Position numbers and translations under genes: made by a program. Under the pieces are notes generated by a model. The model worked only from the letters and a program-made list of their open reading frames with translations, ran no database searches and had not been told where the DNA came from. A stretch of 64,000 nucleotides of DNA from Streptomyces sp. NBC_01314 (GTDB lineage: Bacteria; Actinomycetota; Actinomycetes; Streptomycetales; Streptomycetaceae): assembly GCF_041435215.1 (NCBI RefSeq), contig NZ_CP108394.1:620001-684000 (forward strand). The letters are read 5' to 3'. Below, piece by piece: positions 53,055-61,774 of this stretch; within the stretch, counting starts at the first letter, position 1, and every line of letters starts with the position of its first letter.

Positions 53055-53510
53055 TCACCAATCCGCGCTTGGACCCGGTACCCGACGAAGGTGGCCTGAG
53101 GAAGCTTCCTCGGGACCGACGGAGCCCGAGCACCACCCCTCTTTGGCCTCGACGATCTCCGCCAGTCCAGCCTCGAAGGCCGCCGTATCGACTCCGCCGC
53201 GCGTATACGCCTGCCACAGCTCAACAAGCTGATCTTCCAGTTCACCGAGACTGATCAGCTTGTCGGCCAGCGTGAAGCCGTCCAGGTGTGGTTTCCCTAC
53301 CTCCAGCACCCAACGGGTCCCAGCCGCATCTGCGGTAATACCGCGCCCCGCCAATTCGACGATGGTCAGCGGCACCCTTGAGGAGGCGGCCACTGCGAGG
53401 AACACCCCGAGCGACACCGAGTTCCGAACCGCCATCGCTCGCGCGCCGCCAGACAGGTCTTTCTCCGCCACGCGCCAACCCTCATCTCTCACGAACTGCG
53501 GACTGCACAT
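53055..53510 (-). CDS. Hypothetical protein
   Basis: A 151-residue frame from ATG 53510 that I do not recognise. It has an N-terminal mixed region, FTLADKLISLGELEDQLVELWQAYTRGGVDTAAFEAGLAEIVE as a likely helical core, and a Gly/Ser-rich end. Composition is plausible for a real gene, but it stands alone between remnants and the protease gene. Confidence 0.5.
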   Translation of the reverse strand: MCSPQFVRDEGWRVAEKDLSGGARAMAVRNSVSLGVFLAVAASSRVPLTIVELAGRGITADAAGTRWVLEVGKPHLDGFTLADKLISLGELEDQLVELWQAYTRGGVDTAAFEAGLAEIVEAKEGWCSGSVGPEEASSGHLRRVPGPSADW

Positions 53511-53758
53511 CCAGAGCAGTGATCACGGATACACGTAGCCTACGAGTTGCCCGGCCATGGATCTGGGGTCCGGCTCCGCCGCGTCTACGCGACCACCGAC
53601 GCGGCTGTTGAGGCAGCCGCCACCCTGGTGTGCACCCTCCGTGTGCCGACAGGGTTGATTTCACGCCCATCGTGACGTGCACCTGTCGAAATTTCGGGTG
53701 GGCTGGCACCCTGCGTTGCGCGAGTTCGTCCTCACCCCCCACCGCAGAAGGAGTACGC

Positions 53759-54736
53759 GTGAGAGACATACGCCGCGTGTCCCGCCCTCTCCGCAAGTCC
53801 CGTTCCGTCCTCGCCGCCCTGCTCGGCGCCGCCGCGTTGCTCGGCACCGGCGTGTTCGCCTCGCCTTCCGCGGCGGCCACGGCCGCGGCGGACCCCGCCT
53901 CGTTCTGGACCGCGGAGCGGATGCGTCGGGCCGCTCCGCTGGATCTGCTGCCCGTGGACCGTGCCCAGATGAAGGCCCCCTCGCTCGCCAAGGGCAAGGA
54001 GAGGACCATCGCCCCGACCCTCCCGGGAGCCCTGAACGAGGTCGGGGCGTTGGCCTTCCCCAACAGCGGTGGGCCCTGGACCGGTGGCGGGGCTGTGGTG
54101 TCCACGGCCGGGCGGGTGTTCTTCACCTATCAGGGACGTACGGCCTCGTGTTCCGGCAATGCGGTCACCAGCGCCAACAAGAGCACCGTCATCACCGCCG
54201 GGCACTGCGTGAAGCTGGAGGGAGCCTGGCACACCAACTGGGTCTTCGTGCCCGGCTACCACGACGGACAGGCCCCGTACGGCAGGTGGAGTGCCACGAA
54301 GACGTTGTCCACGCCGCAGTGGACCGCGAGCGAGGACATCAACTACGACGTCGGCGCGGCCGTCGTCGCCCCGCTGGACGGGAAGCTGCTGACGGACGTC
54401 GTCGGCGGGCAGGGTCTGGCCTTCAACACCGGCTACAACCAGGCGATGTACGCCTTCGGATTCCCCGCCGCCTCCCCCTACGACGGGGAGAAGTTCATCT
54501 ACTGCAGCGGAACCACCAACCGTGACTTCCTGCTCTCCAACGACCACGGCATGAACTGCAACATGACCGGCGGCTCCAGCGGCGGCCCCTGGTTCACCCA
54601 GTTCAACGAGTCCACGGGCGCCGGCCTGCTGTCCTCGGTGAACAGCTTCAAGTACAACTTCCTGCCGAACCGGATGTACGGGCCGTACTTCGGCACCGAC
54701 GCGCAGAACCTGTACCAGACCGCACAGTCGTCCTGA
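53759..54736 (+). CDS. Secreted trypsin-like serine protease
   Basis: This 325-residue S1-family protease precursor has a signal peptide (Arg-rich start, hydrophobic core about 17-30, cleavage near ASPSAAA), then a propeptide and a catalytic domain with His 149 (TAGHC), Asp 197 (NYDVGAAV) and Ser 274 (GGSSGGPW). Cys pairs around 131/150 and 249/267 suggest disulfides. GTG 53759 has AAGGAG six bases upstream. It acts outside the cell. Confidence 0.94.
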   Translation: MRDIRRVSRPLRKSRSVLAALLGAAALLGTGVFASPSAAATAAADPASFWTAERMRRAAPLDLLPVDRAQMKAPSLAKGKERTIAPTLPGALNEVGALAFPNSGGPWTGGGAVVSTAGRVFFTYQGRTASCSGNAVTSANKSTVITAGHCVKLEGAWHTNWVFVPGYHDGQAPYGRWSATKTLSTPQWTASEDINYDVGAAVVAPLDGKLLTDVVGGQGLAFNTGYNQAMYAFGFPAASPYDGEKFIYCSGTTNRDFLLSNDHGMNCNMTGGSSGGPWFTQFNESTGAGLLSSVNSFKYNFLPNRMYGPYFGTDAQNLYQTAQSS

Positions 54737-54835
54737 CCACCCGACCACCTGACCATGGGTCAGATCGTGTCGGCCACCCGTGGCCTGTGCGACCCCTGCC
54801 CTCCCGCATGCGAACACCATAGGGGTGCCTCGTGG

Positions 54836-54865
54836 ATGTACCCGGACGAGATCGTCCGGGTACAT
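54836..54865. terminator. 30-bp near-perfect palindrome after the protease gene
   Basis: ATGTACCCGGACGA (54836-54849) and its exact complement (54852-54865) flank two bases. As RNA it would form a 13-bp stem with an AGAT loop. It lies 100 bp after the protease stop, between convergent genes. Confidence 0.65.
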
Positions 54866-54937
54866 CCGGCGTATCTGCCGGCGGTTGAGGAATCGCCCTT
54901 GCACGGACTTCCGGCAGGCTCAACTGGTGTACCGCCG

Positions 54938-54967
54938 GAGCCCTCGCATCACTCGATGCGAGGGCTC
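54938..54967. terminator. Terminator of the S41 peptidase gene
   Basis: A 13-bp perfect stem (GAGCCCTCGCATC and its complement) with a 4-base loop ACTC lies 19 bp beyond the minus-strand stop at 54986. Confidence 0.85.
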
Positions 54968-54985
54968 TCTGCCCAGCCCGGGTGG

Positions 54986-56932
54986 CTAGTGGAGCTGTTT
55001 CGTTTTGCTGGCGACGAGGTGGCCGGCCTCGAAGCCTTCGATGCGGGCCGAGTGAGCGGCTGCCGCGACGGGCACCGTCACGTCCGCCTGTCCGTCGGTG
55101 AGGTCCACTGATGCGCGCGGTCGCTGGTCGACGTAGACGTCCACGCGATCGACGTTCGTCGCCTTCACCTTGAGCTTCAGGGAGCCGTTGACGGAGATCG
55201 CGTCCGTGATGGACACGGCGTGCGGCTCCCGGTCCTTGAGGAGCCGGCCCGCCCGGTTGAAGAGATCGGCGTTGTCCTCCAGGAGGTCCCGGCGGGTCAT
55301 CCGGTGCGGATGGTCGGGGATGACACCGAGGTCCTCCACCGGGGTGCCGGACAGGGCGCCGACCCGGAGGGTGCGACGGATGGACACGCGCATGCCGCTT
55401 CCCTTCGGCAACGGTACGTACGGCGTGGCCCGGTCGCCTTGGAGGAGGTCGGAGAGCAACTGGTGGGTCCAGACGTTGGCCCCACCGGCACCGGTGTTCT
55501 CGTCGGTCCCGAGCACAGGCCCGATCCCGTGGTCCTGGAAACCGGCGGCGAAGATGTCGGTGGCCGAGTAGCAACGGGCGTTGGTGATGAGGACCACCGG
55601 CCCGAAGTACTGCTGCCCGATCGCGTTGGCACCGTCCTCGGGGGTGAGGGGGAAGGCGCTGGAGAAGGTGGCGCCGATCTCGAGGGCCTGCTCCATGGAG
55701 GGGACCCAGGCACCCAGGTCGATGCCCGAGGAGCCGTCCTGGTGCTCACGGCAGATGCGCAGGTTGAGCGGAGTGTTGATGAACTGCACCGGTTCGGGTG
55801 CGATCCGGCGGGGAGTGAGCACCTGCAGGGCGAACTCGGCGGCGTGGATATGGCCGCCGCCATTGTCCCGGACGTCCACGATGAGCCCGTTCTGCGGCAG
55901 CTGACCGATGAGGCGGACGAACTCCTGGACGAAGGCCATCGGGTCGTTCACGCTGAAGGTGAAGATCCGGATGTGGCCGAACGTCCCGGACGACGTCTCC
56001 ACCTGCTGGGCCTTGAACACCTTGGGCATCGTCGTGGCGACCTCACCCTGGCGTAGCTCGGGCACGGCTTCGTCGGCCCGGACGGCTTGTTCCTGGGCGA
56101 CCACCCGAGGGGCGAACAACAGCACCTTGGCCCGGCCTGCCTCGTCCGCGTCGAGGTCAAGGCCCTGAGCCAGCGCGGCGGTGCTGATCGCGTCCGCGTC
56201 CACCATGGGCGGCAGATTCTCCACGATCCGCCAGTTCTCGCGCAGCTCATGGTGCTTGCCGCTCTCGTCGATGTAGCTGACGGTCACCCACTCCTCGAAG
56301 GGAGGCAGATGGATGCGCAGAGGCCGCACGGTCAGTGACTGGACGCCTCGGCTGCGCCGGGCGGGGGCGTTGCTGCCGGCGAACCTGGCCGCGTTCAGGT
56401 CGACGGCCGACGAGATGGGGATGCCGCTCCAGTGGGTGATCTCGACACCGGGCCTGAAGCCGGGTGCGGAGAAGCCCTGGGCCACGTGAGTGGCCAGGAA
56501 GTGGGTGCCCTGCTCGTCCGTGTACTGCTCGATGAGGAACGGCAGGAAGGCGATCCTGCCGTTGAAAGGGTCGGGGAGCAGGTAGTTCGTGTGAAGGTCT
56601 CTGACGGAGTGGAAGATCTCCGACACCTCGGCGTGGAAAAGCCATTCCCGAGGCATGGTCTGCTGTGTCTGGCGCTCCAGACGCCGCCGCAACACCCGCA
56701 GGCGCTGGACCGGGTTCACGGCGTGCATCGCGGCCTTGAGCGGCAGGTGGACGTAGTTCTGCTCCAGCAGGACGAGTGCCTGATCGACGATGAGGCGGCG
56801 CTCCTCCAGCGTCAGGGTGCCGGCGCCTTCGAGGAAGCTGCTCAATGGGGTCGAGGTGGCCAGGTGGGCGCGGACCGGTTCCGCGGCCTCCTGGACGAAC
56901 GTGGGTGTTCTGTGGTCGGCCGAGTCCGTCAT
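54986..56932 (-). CDS. S41-family (C-terminal-processing-protease-like) peptidase
   Basis: This 648-residue protein contains an N-terminal helical region (HTNYLLPDPFNGRIAFLPF, as in S41 N-domains), a central IRIFTFSVNDPMAFVQEFVRLI strand-helix, the NGLIVDVRDNGGG motif and the presumed nucleophile Ser in TNARCYSATDIFAAGFQDHG. It lacks a signal peptide, so it may act in the cytosol. ATG 56932 has GAGGG upstream. No close partner is adjacent. Confidence 0.86.
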   Translation of the reverse strand: MTDSADHRTPTFVQEAAEPVRAHLATSTPLSSFLEGAGTLTLEERRLIVDQALVLLEQNYVHLPLKAAMHAVNPVQRLRVLRRRLERQTQQTMPREWLFHAEVSEIFHSVRDLHTNYLLPDPFNGRIAFLPFLIEQYTDEQGTHFLATHVAQGFSAPGFRPGVEITHWSGIPISSAVDLNAARFAGSNAPARRSRGVQSLTVRPLRIHLPPFEEWVTVSYIDESGKHHELRENWRIVENLPPMVDADAISTAALAQGLDLDADEAGRAKVLLFAPRVVAQEQAVRADEAVPELRQGEVATTMPKVFKAQQVETSSGTFGHIRIFTFSVNDPMAFVQEFVRLIGQLPQNGLIVDVRDNGGGHIHAAEFALQVLTPRRIAPEPVQFINTPLNLRICREHQDGSSGIDLGAWVPSMEQALEIGATFSSAFPLTPEDGANAIGQQYFGPVVLITNARCYSATDIFAAGFQDHGIGPVLGTDENTGAGGANVWTHQLLSDLLQGDRATPYVPLPKGSGMRVSIRRTLRVGALSGTPVEDLGVIPDHPHRMTRRDLLEDNADLFNRAGRLLKDREPHAVSITDAISVNGSLKLKVKATNVDRVDVYVDQRPRASVDLTDGQADVTVPVAAAAHSARIEGFEAGHLVASKTKQLH

Positions 56933-57111
56933 GGTGTCCCTCAAGGGTGGAGGTCGGGGCTCTCAACGTCAGGCAACTGGCGGCGGCTTGAGGGTCGTAC
57001 ACGACGTTTTCGCCTGATCGGACGTAGAAAAGTGCCTCACACGGCGGACATGGGCCTCGCCAGGTTCACCTCCGCGACGCACGGGCGGTGCGGTGACACT
57101 CCCCCGCCGCC

Positions 57112-57215
57112 TCAGACGATCACCCACTGCTGGTTCGCGCCGGCGGTGCGGGTCGCCTGGTCCAGGGCCGCGCCGTTGACGGTGGACGACCCGGCGACCT
57201 GGAGGCCTGCCCGGT
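57112..57215 (-). pseudogene. Remnant of a ricin-type (RICIN) lectin domain, 3' end
   Basis: The minus strand reads LQVAGSSTVNGAALDQATRTAGANQQWVIV before a stop at 57112, the last repeat of a ricin-B-lectin carbohydrate-binding domain. A frame change near 57215 separates it from DHFLAFTGQ. The catalytic part of the original secreted enzyme is missing. Confidence 0.6.
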
Positions 57216-57317
57216 GAAGGCGAGGAAGTGGTCGGCTTCGACGATTTCACCGGGCCGGGTTGGGTAATGGCTACATGCCTACGTCTTGGGCGCCGGCGTA
57301 TGCCCCCGGGCGAAGGA

Positions 57318-57346
57318 ACGGCCCGGCAGGTCGGCTGCCGGGCCGT
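57318..57346. terminator. Terminator-like hairpin upstream of the epimerase gene
   Basis: A 12-bp perfect stem ACGGCCCGGCAG (57318-57329) with its complement at 57335-57346 and a 5-base loop, followed by CGTCTT. It may end transcription entering from the left. Confidence 0.75.
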
Positions 57347-57405
57347 CGTCTTACGGAAGCGTGACGTGCCGGGCGTGGCCCTGGGGCGTTGCGGGTGTGC
57401 GGTCC

Positions 57406-57411
57406 TAGCGT
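57406..57411 (+). promoter_or_regulatory. -10 box of a leaderless epimerase transcript
   Basis: TAGCGT ends seven bases before ATG 57419, with no Shine-Dalgarno sequence between. The spacing equals that of the XRE and HxlR genes. Confidence 0.5.
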
Positions 57412-57418
57412 GAGCCGT

Positions 57419-58420
57419 ATGCGTGTACTGGTCACCGGCGGTGCCGGGTTCATCGGGTCCCATGTCGTCGACGTGCTGGCGGAGCACGGGCACGAACCCG
57501 TCGTGTTCGACGTGGCGGCGGACGTCGGCGCGGACGTGAGGGACCCGGAGGCGGTCGTCCGCGCGCTGGACGGCGTGGACGCCGTGTGCCATCAGGCGGC
57601 CATGGTCGGTCTCGGCACGGGGTTCGGCGATGCCGCCGAGTACGTCTCCCGCAACGACCTGGGCACGGCCGTGCTGCTCGCCGCGATGGCGGAGGCGGGT
57701 GTGCGGCGGTTGGTCCTGGCGGGGTCGATGGTGGTGTACGGGGAGGGACGGTACGAGTGCGGGAGGCACGGGGTGGTGCGGCCGGGGGCGAGGGACGTGG
57801 CCGATCTCGCGGCCGGGTGCTTCGAGCCGCTGTGCCCGCGGTGCGGGTCCGAGTTGTCGCCGGGGCTCGTGGGCGAGGACGCGCCGACCGACCCGCGCAA
57901 TGTGTACGCGACGACCAAGCTCGCCCAGGAGCATCTGGCGGCGGCGTGGGCGCGGGCGACGGGCGGGACGGCGGTGTCGCTGCGGTATCACAACGTGTAC
58001 GGGCCCCGGATGCCGCAGGACACGCCCTACGCCGGGGTGGCCTCCTTCTTTCGTTCGGCGCTCGCGCGCGGGGAGGCGCCTCGGGTGTTCGAGGACGGTC
58101 GGCAGCGGCGGGACTTCGTGCATGTCCGGGATGTCGCGGAGGCCAATGTGGCGGTGTTGGAAGCGGGTACGGCGCAGGGTGTGCTGACCGCGTACAACAC
58201 CGGCAGCGGTGAGCCGCACACCGTCGGGGACATGGCCCGGGCACTGGCCGCCGCGTACGGCGGGCCCGATCCGGTCGTCACCGGGGAGTACCGGCTGGGG
58301 GACGTCCGGCACATCACCGCCGACTCGTCACGGCTGCGGGCCGAGCTGGGGTGGAAGCCGGAGGTCGGCTTCGCGGAGGGAATGCGGGAGTTCGCGCGTT
58401 CCGGGATGCGGGGCTCCTAG
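57419..58420 (+). CDS. NAD-dependent epimerase/dehydratase
   Basis: This 333-residue extended SDR has TGGAGFIGSH (NAD loop) and YATTKLAQEHL as the Tyr-x3-Lys active site. An unusual insert with four Cys (AAGCFEPLCPRCGSELSPG, about residues 135-155) could bind zinc. It probably converts a nucleotide sugar. It is convergent with the sensor kinase gene, and the neighbouring glycosyltransferase, DUF2064 and methyltransferase genes suggest a glycan or glycolipid pathway. Confidence 0.9.
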   Translation: MRVLVTGGAGFIGSHVVDVLAEHGHEPVVFDVAADVGADVRDPEAVVRALDGVDAVCHQAAMVGLGTGFGDAAEYVSRNDLGTAVLLAAMAEAGVRRLVLAGSMVVYGEGRYECGRHGVVRPGARDVADLAAGCFEPLCPRCGSELSPGLVGEDAPTDPRNVYATTKLAQEHLAAAWARATGGTAVSLRYHNVYGPRMPQDTPYAGVASFFRSALARGEAPRVFEDGRQRRDFVHVRDVAEANVAVLEAGTAQGVLTAYNTGSGEPHTVGDMARALAAAYGGPDPVVTGEYRLGDVRHITADSSRLRAELGWKPEVGFAEGMREFARSGMRGS

Positions 58421-58451
58421 GGCCCCCTTGGACCGGTGGTGCTGCCCGTGT

Positions 58452-59564
58452 TCAGGAAGCGGCGGCGGGCAGCACCACCTCGAAGCGGCAGCCTCCGGGG
58501 ATGTTGCGTACGGTGGCCTGCCCTCGGTGGGCCTCCACGATGCCCCGGACGATGGCGAGGCCCAGGCCCGCGCCGGCCGGTGGTGTGCGGGCGTGGGTAC
58601 CGCGCCAGCCGGTGTCGAAGACGCGCGGCAGATCCTCCTCGGGGATGCCGCCGCAGCCGTCCGTCACGGACAGCGTCACGCCGTCCGGGGACCGCTCGGC
58701 GGCCACCGCGACGGTGCCGTCGGCCGGGGTCCGGCGGATCGCGTTGACCAGCAGGTTGCCGAGAACGCGGCTCATCTCCTTGCCGTCGACCTCGACCGGC
58801 ACGGGTTCGACGCGGGCGCCGACGAGCCGCACCCCGTGTTCGCGGGCGAGCGGGTCGGCGCCTGCCAGGGCGTCGCCGACGAGGTCGTACAGGGACATCC
58901 GGGAGAAGGAGAGGGTCAGGCTGCCCGCGTGGATGCGGGAGAGCTCGAAGAGGTCGCCGACCATGGCGTCGAGGCTTTCGACCTCGGTGCGGATCTGCTT
59001 CAGGTAGCGGTCGGGGTCCGCGGCGACCCCGTCCTCCAGGGCTTCGGCCATCGCACGCAGGCCGGCCAGTGGGGTGCGCAGGTCGTGGGAGATCCAGGCG
59101 ACGAGTTCGCGCCGGGAGGTCTCCAGGGCGCGCTCGCGTTCCCTGGATGCGGCGAGCTTCGTGCTCGTGATGGCCAACTCGGTGCTGAGTGCCGCGAGTT
59201 CGGCGGTGGCCGGGCCGTCGGGGGCCGTGAAGGCGCCGCCGTCCCCGAAGGAACGTGCGGCGAGCTGGAGGGCGTGGCTGCGGGCGACGACCCAGCGGCC
59301 GAGCAGCAGCGCGGTGGCCAGCGAGACGACGGCGGCCATGGCGACGACCGTGGTGACGACGCTCAGGTCGTGCGGGGAGAGGAACATCGCCCAGGCCACG
59401 GCGAGGGTGCCGGCGAGCATCGCGGTCACCGCCACGGCCGCCACCACGGTGAGCGACGCGGTGAGAGAGCGGCGGCGCAGCGGCCACAGCACGACCGCGC
59501 CCAGCAGCCCGGCCGCGCCGGCGCCGAGGAACGCGTACAGAGCGATGAGCAGGGTGTCGCGCAT
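58452..59564 (-). CDS. Sensor histidine kinase
   Basis: This 370-residue membrane kinase has several N-terminal membrane segments (about residues 5-95), a HAMP-like linker, the phospho-acceptor His 160 in AWISHDLRTPL, an N-box NLLVNAIRR and ATP-binding DGCGGIPEEDL/GAGLGLAIVRG. It lacks a large extracellular sensor domain, so it may sense the membrane. Its ATG lies two bases after the response-regulator stop, so the two genes are coupled. Confidence 0.94.
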   Translation of the reverse strand: MRDTLLIALYAFLGAGAAGLLGAVVLWPLRRRSLTASLTVVAAVAVTAMLAGTLAVAWAMFLSPHDLSVVTTVVAMAAVVSLATALLLGRWVVARSHALQLAARSFGDGGAFTAPDGPATAELAALSTELAITSTKLAASRERERALETSRRELVAWISHDLRTPLAGLRAMAEALEDGVAADPDRYLKQIRTEVESLDAMVGDLFELSRIHAGSLTLSFSRMSLYDLVGDALAGADPLAREHGVRLVGARVEPVPVEVDGKEMSRVLGNLLVNAIRRTPADGTVAVAAERSPDGVTLSVTDGCGGIPEEDLPRVFDTGWRGTHARTPPAGAGLGLAIVRGIVEAHRGQATVRNIPGGCRFEVVLPAAAS

Positions 59565-59566
59565 CG

Positions 59567-60328
59567 TCAGTCCTTCCTGTCTCGCTGGTCGGTCCGGGCG
59601 GGCCGTTCGTCGCCGTCGGCCGGGTTGCTCGTGGAGTCGAAGCGGTAGCCGACGCCCCACACCGTCTGGATCAACCGCGGTCGCGCGGGGTCGTCCTCGA
59701 CCTTGCCGCGCAGTCGGCGCACGTGGACGGTGACCGTGGACAGGTCGCCGAAGTCCCAGCCCCACACCTCGCGCATCAGGTCCTCACGGCTGTGGGCGCG
59801 GTCCGGGTTGCGCAGGAAGTAGGCGAGGAGGTCGAACTCGCGCAGGGTCAGGGCGAGTTCGGAGCCGTACCGGGTGGCGCGACGGGCGGCCGGGTCCAGG
59901 CGGAGACCGGCCGAGCTCAGGAGGCGGGTGTCCGAGGCGGGGCGCGAGCGGCGCAGCACGGACTCGACGCGCAGGACCAGTTCGCGCGGGCTGAACGGCT
60001 TGGTCACATAGTCGTCGGCGCCCACTTCCAGCCCCAGGACCCGGTCGTCCTCGTCGCCTCGCGCGGTGAGCATGATGACCGGCACGGGGCCGCGCGTCCG
60101 CAGCAGACGGCACACTTCCAAGCCGTCCATGCCGGGCAGCATCAGGTCCAGCACGACCAGGTCGGGCCGGCGCTCGGCGGCGCGGACCAGCGCGGCCGGG
60201 CCGTCACCGGCGCGGTCCACGGCGTATCCGGCCCGGTCGAGGTATCCGGCGACGACCTCGGCGACCGTGGGATCGTCGTCCACCACCAGGACGCGCGCCG
60301 CTGCCGGTCCACTCGATTGCTGTTGCAT
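59567..60328 (-). CDS. OmpR-family response regulator
   Basis: The 253-residue protein has a receiver domain with phospho-acceptor Asp 61 (LVVLDLMLPG), Lys in YVTKPFSP, and a C-terminal winged helix (SREDLMREVWGWDFGDLSTVTVHVRRLRGKVEDD). ATG 60328 is preceded by GAGG. It is followed directly by the sensor kinase gene. The divergent glycosyltransferase operon is a possible target. Confidence 0.95.
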   Translation of the reverse strand: MQQQSSGPAAARVLVVDDDPTVAEVVAGYLDRAGYAVDRAGDGPAALVRAAERRPDLVVLDLMLPGMDGLEVCRLLRTRGPVPVIMLTARGDEDDRVLGLEVGADDYVTKPFSPRELVLRVESVLRRSRPASDTRLLSSAGLRLDPAARRATRYGSELALTLREFDLLAYFLRNPDRAHSREDLMREVWGWDFGDLSTVTVHVRRLRGKVEDDPARPRLIQTVWGVGYRFDSTSNPADGDERPARTDQRDRKD

Positions 60329-60390
60329 GCCGTCAGCCTCGCACCACACCCGGCGGTCCGGCCGTCCGGACTGCGTGGGGAAGCCCTGAC

Positions 60391-60444
60391 GTCCTCGTTT
60401 CGTAAGGACACGAAGTCCGGTATGTGAAGTTTGTCCTCGTAAGG
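60391..60444. promoter_or_regulatory. Repeated GTCCTCGT/AAGG elements between RR and glycosyltransferase genes
   Basis: GTCCT-N9-AGGAC at 60391-60409 and GTCCTCGTAAGG at 60433-60444 lie in the 124-bp divergent gap. Their similarity suggests binding sites for the adjacent OmpR-type regulator; the second overlaps the ribosome-binding site of the glycosyltransferase. Confidence 0.45.
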
Positions 60445-60452
60445 TGAAAGCC

Positions 60453-61160
60453 GTGACGACCTCTCCCACACCTCTGGACGTCGACGTCGTGCTCCCCTGC
60501 CTGGACGAGGCCGAGGCCCTGCCCTGGGTGCTGGCCCGGATTCCACCCGGCTGGCGTGCACTCGTCGTGGACAACGGCTCGACCGACGGTTCGGCGGATC
60601 TCGCCCGCGAACTCGGGGCGACCGTGATCCACGAGCCGCGCCGCGGCTTCGGCGCCGCCTGCCATGCCGGGCTGACCGCCGCCACGGCCGACATCGTGTG
60701 TTTCTGCGACTGCGACGCCTCCCTCGACCCGTCGCTCCTCGCCCCCTTCGTGCGCGAAGTAGCGGACGGGCGGGCCGACTTGGTCCTCGGCAGGCGCCGG
60801 CCGCAGAGCCGGGGCGCCTGGCCCGCGCACGCCCGGGCCGGCAACCTCGCGCTCGCCCGGATGCTGCGCCGCCGCACCGGACTGCGCCTGCACGACCTCG
60901 GCCCGCTGCGCGCCGCCCGCCGCGAGCCGCTGCTCGCCCTCGATCTCACCGACCGGCGCAGCGGCTTCCCGCTGCAGATGGTGGTGCGCGCCGCGGACGC
61001 GGGCTGGCGCGTCACCGAGCACGACGTGCCGTATCTGCCGCGCACCGGCGTCTCCAAGGTGACCGGCACCTGGCGGGGCACCTGGCAGGCGGTACGGGAC
61101 ATGAGCCGCGTCCTGCGTGAACCGGCCACACCCACGACGCGGGGCGGTGTACGCCGATGA
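60453..61160 (+). CDS. Family 2 glycosyltransferase
   Basis: The 235-residue GT-A enzyme has the nucleotide-sugar motifs VVLPCLDEAEALPWVL, VVDNGSTDGS, and CDCDASLDP as the DxD-like metal site, like dolichol-phosphate-mannose-synthase relatives. GTG 60453 is chosen because AAGG lies eight bases before it; GTG 60444 would add three residues. The stop overlaps the next start by ATGA. Confidence 0.92.
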   Translation: MTTSPTPLDVDVVLPCLDEAEALPWVLARIPPGWRALVVDNGSTDGSADLARELGATVIHEPRRGFGAACHAGLTAATADIVCFCDCDASLDPSLLAPFVREVADGRADLVLGRRRPQSRGAWPAHARAGNLALARMLRRRTGLRLHDLGPLRAARREPLLALDLTDRRSGFPLQMVVRAADAGWRVTEHDVPYLPRTGVSKVTGTWRGTWQAVRDMSRVLREPATPTTRGGVRR

Positions 61161-61774
61161 CCACTCTGCTCGTCATCGCCAAAGAGCCCAGGCCGGGGCG
61201 GGTGAAGACCCGGCTCACGCCGCCCTTCGGCCCCGAGTCGGCGGCGGCCCTCGCCGAGGCCGCCCTCGTGGACACGCTGCGCGCGGTGGCCGCGACTCCC
61301 GCGCGCCGCCGCGTCCTGGTGCTCGCCGGGGCGCCGGGCCCCTGGCTGCCGCCCGGCTTCGACGTCGTACCGCAGTGCGCGGGCGGACTGGACGAACGGC
61401 TCGCCGCGGCCTTCGCCGGCTGCGACGGCCCTGCACTGCTCATCGGCATGGACACCCCACAAGTCACCCCGGACCTGCTGACCGTGCACTTCACCGAGTG
61501 CGACGCGTACTTCGGTGCGGCCGAGGACGGCGGCTTCTGGGCCCTGGGCCTGGCCGAACCGGACCCGGCACTCCTGCGCGGGGTGCCCATGTCGACGCCC
61601 GTCACCGGCGCCGTGCAGCGCGACCGGCTCGTCGCCGCCGGGCTGCGGGTCCGCGACCTGCCGCCCCTCAGGGACGTCGACACGGCCGCCGACGCCGAAG
61701 CCGTCGCCGCGATCGCGCCGCACAGCCGGTTCGCGGCGGAACTGGCCCGGCTGCGGGCGGTCGGCACCCGATGA
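61157..61774 (+). CDS. DUF2064/TIGR04282-type glycosyltransferase-like protein
   Basis: This 205-residue member of the family annotated in databases as TIGR04282 (arsenosugar-type glycosyltransferase) has LLVIAKEPRPGRVKTRLTPPFG, IGMDTPQVTPDLL and AEDGGFWALGL. It is commonly encoded next to a GT2 gene, as here. It is coupled by 4-base overlaps to both neighbours. The actual product in Streptomyces is not known. Confidence 0.9.
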   Translation: MTTLLVIAKEPRPGRVKTRLTPPFGPESAAALAEAALVDTLRAVAATPARRRVLVLAGAPGPWLPPGFDVVPQCAGGLDERLAAAFAGCDGPALLIGMDTPQVTPDLLTVHFTECDAYFGAAEDGGFWALGLAEPDPALLRGVPMSTPVTGAVQRDRLVAAGLRVRDLPPLRDVDTAADAEAVAAIAPHSRFAAELARLRAVGTR

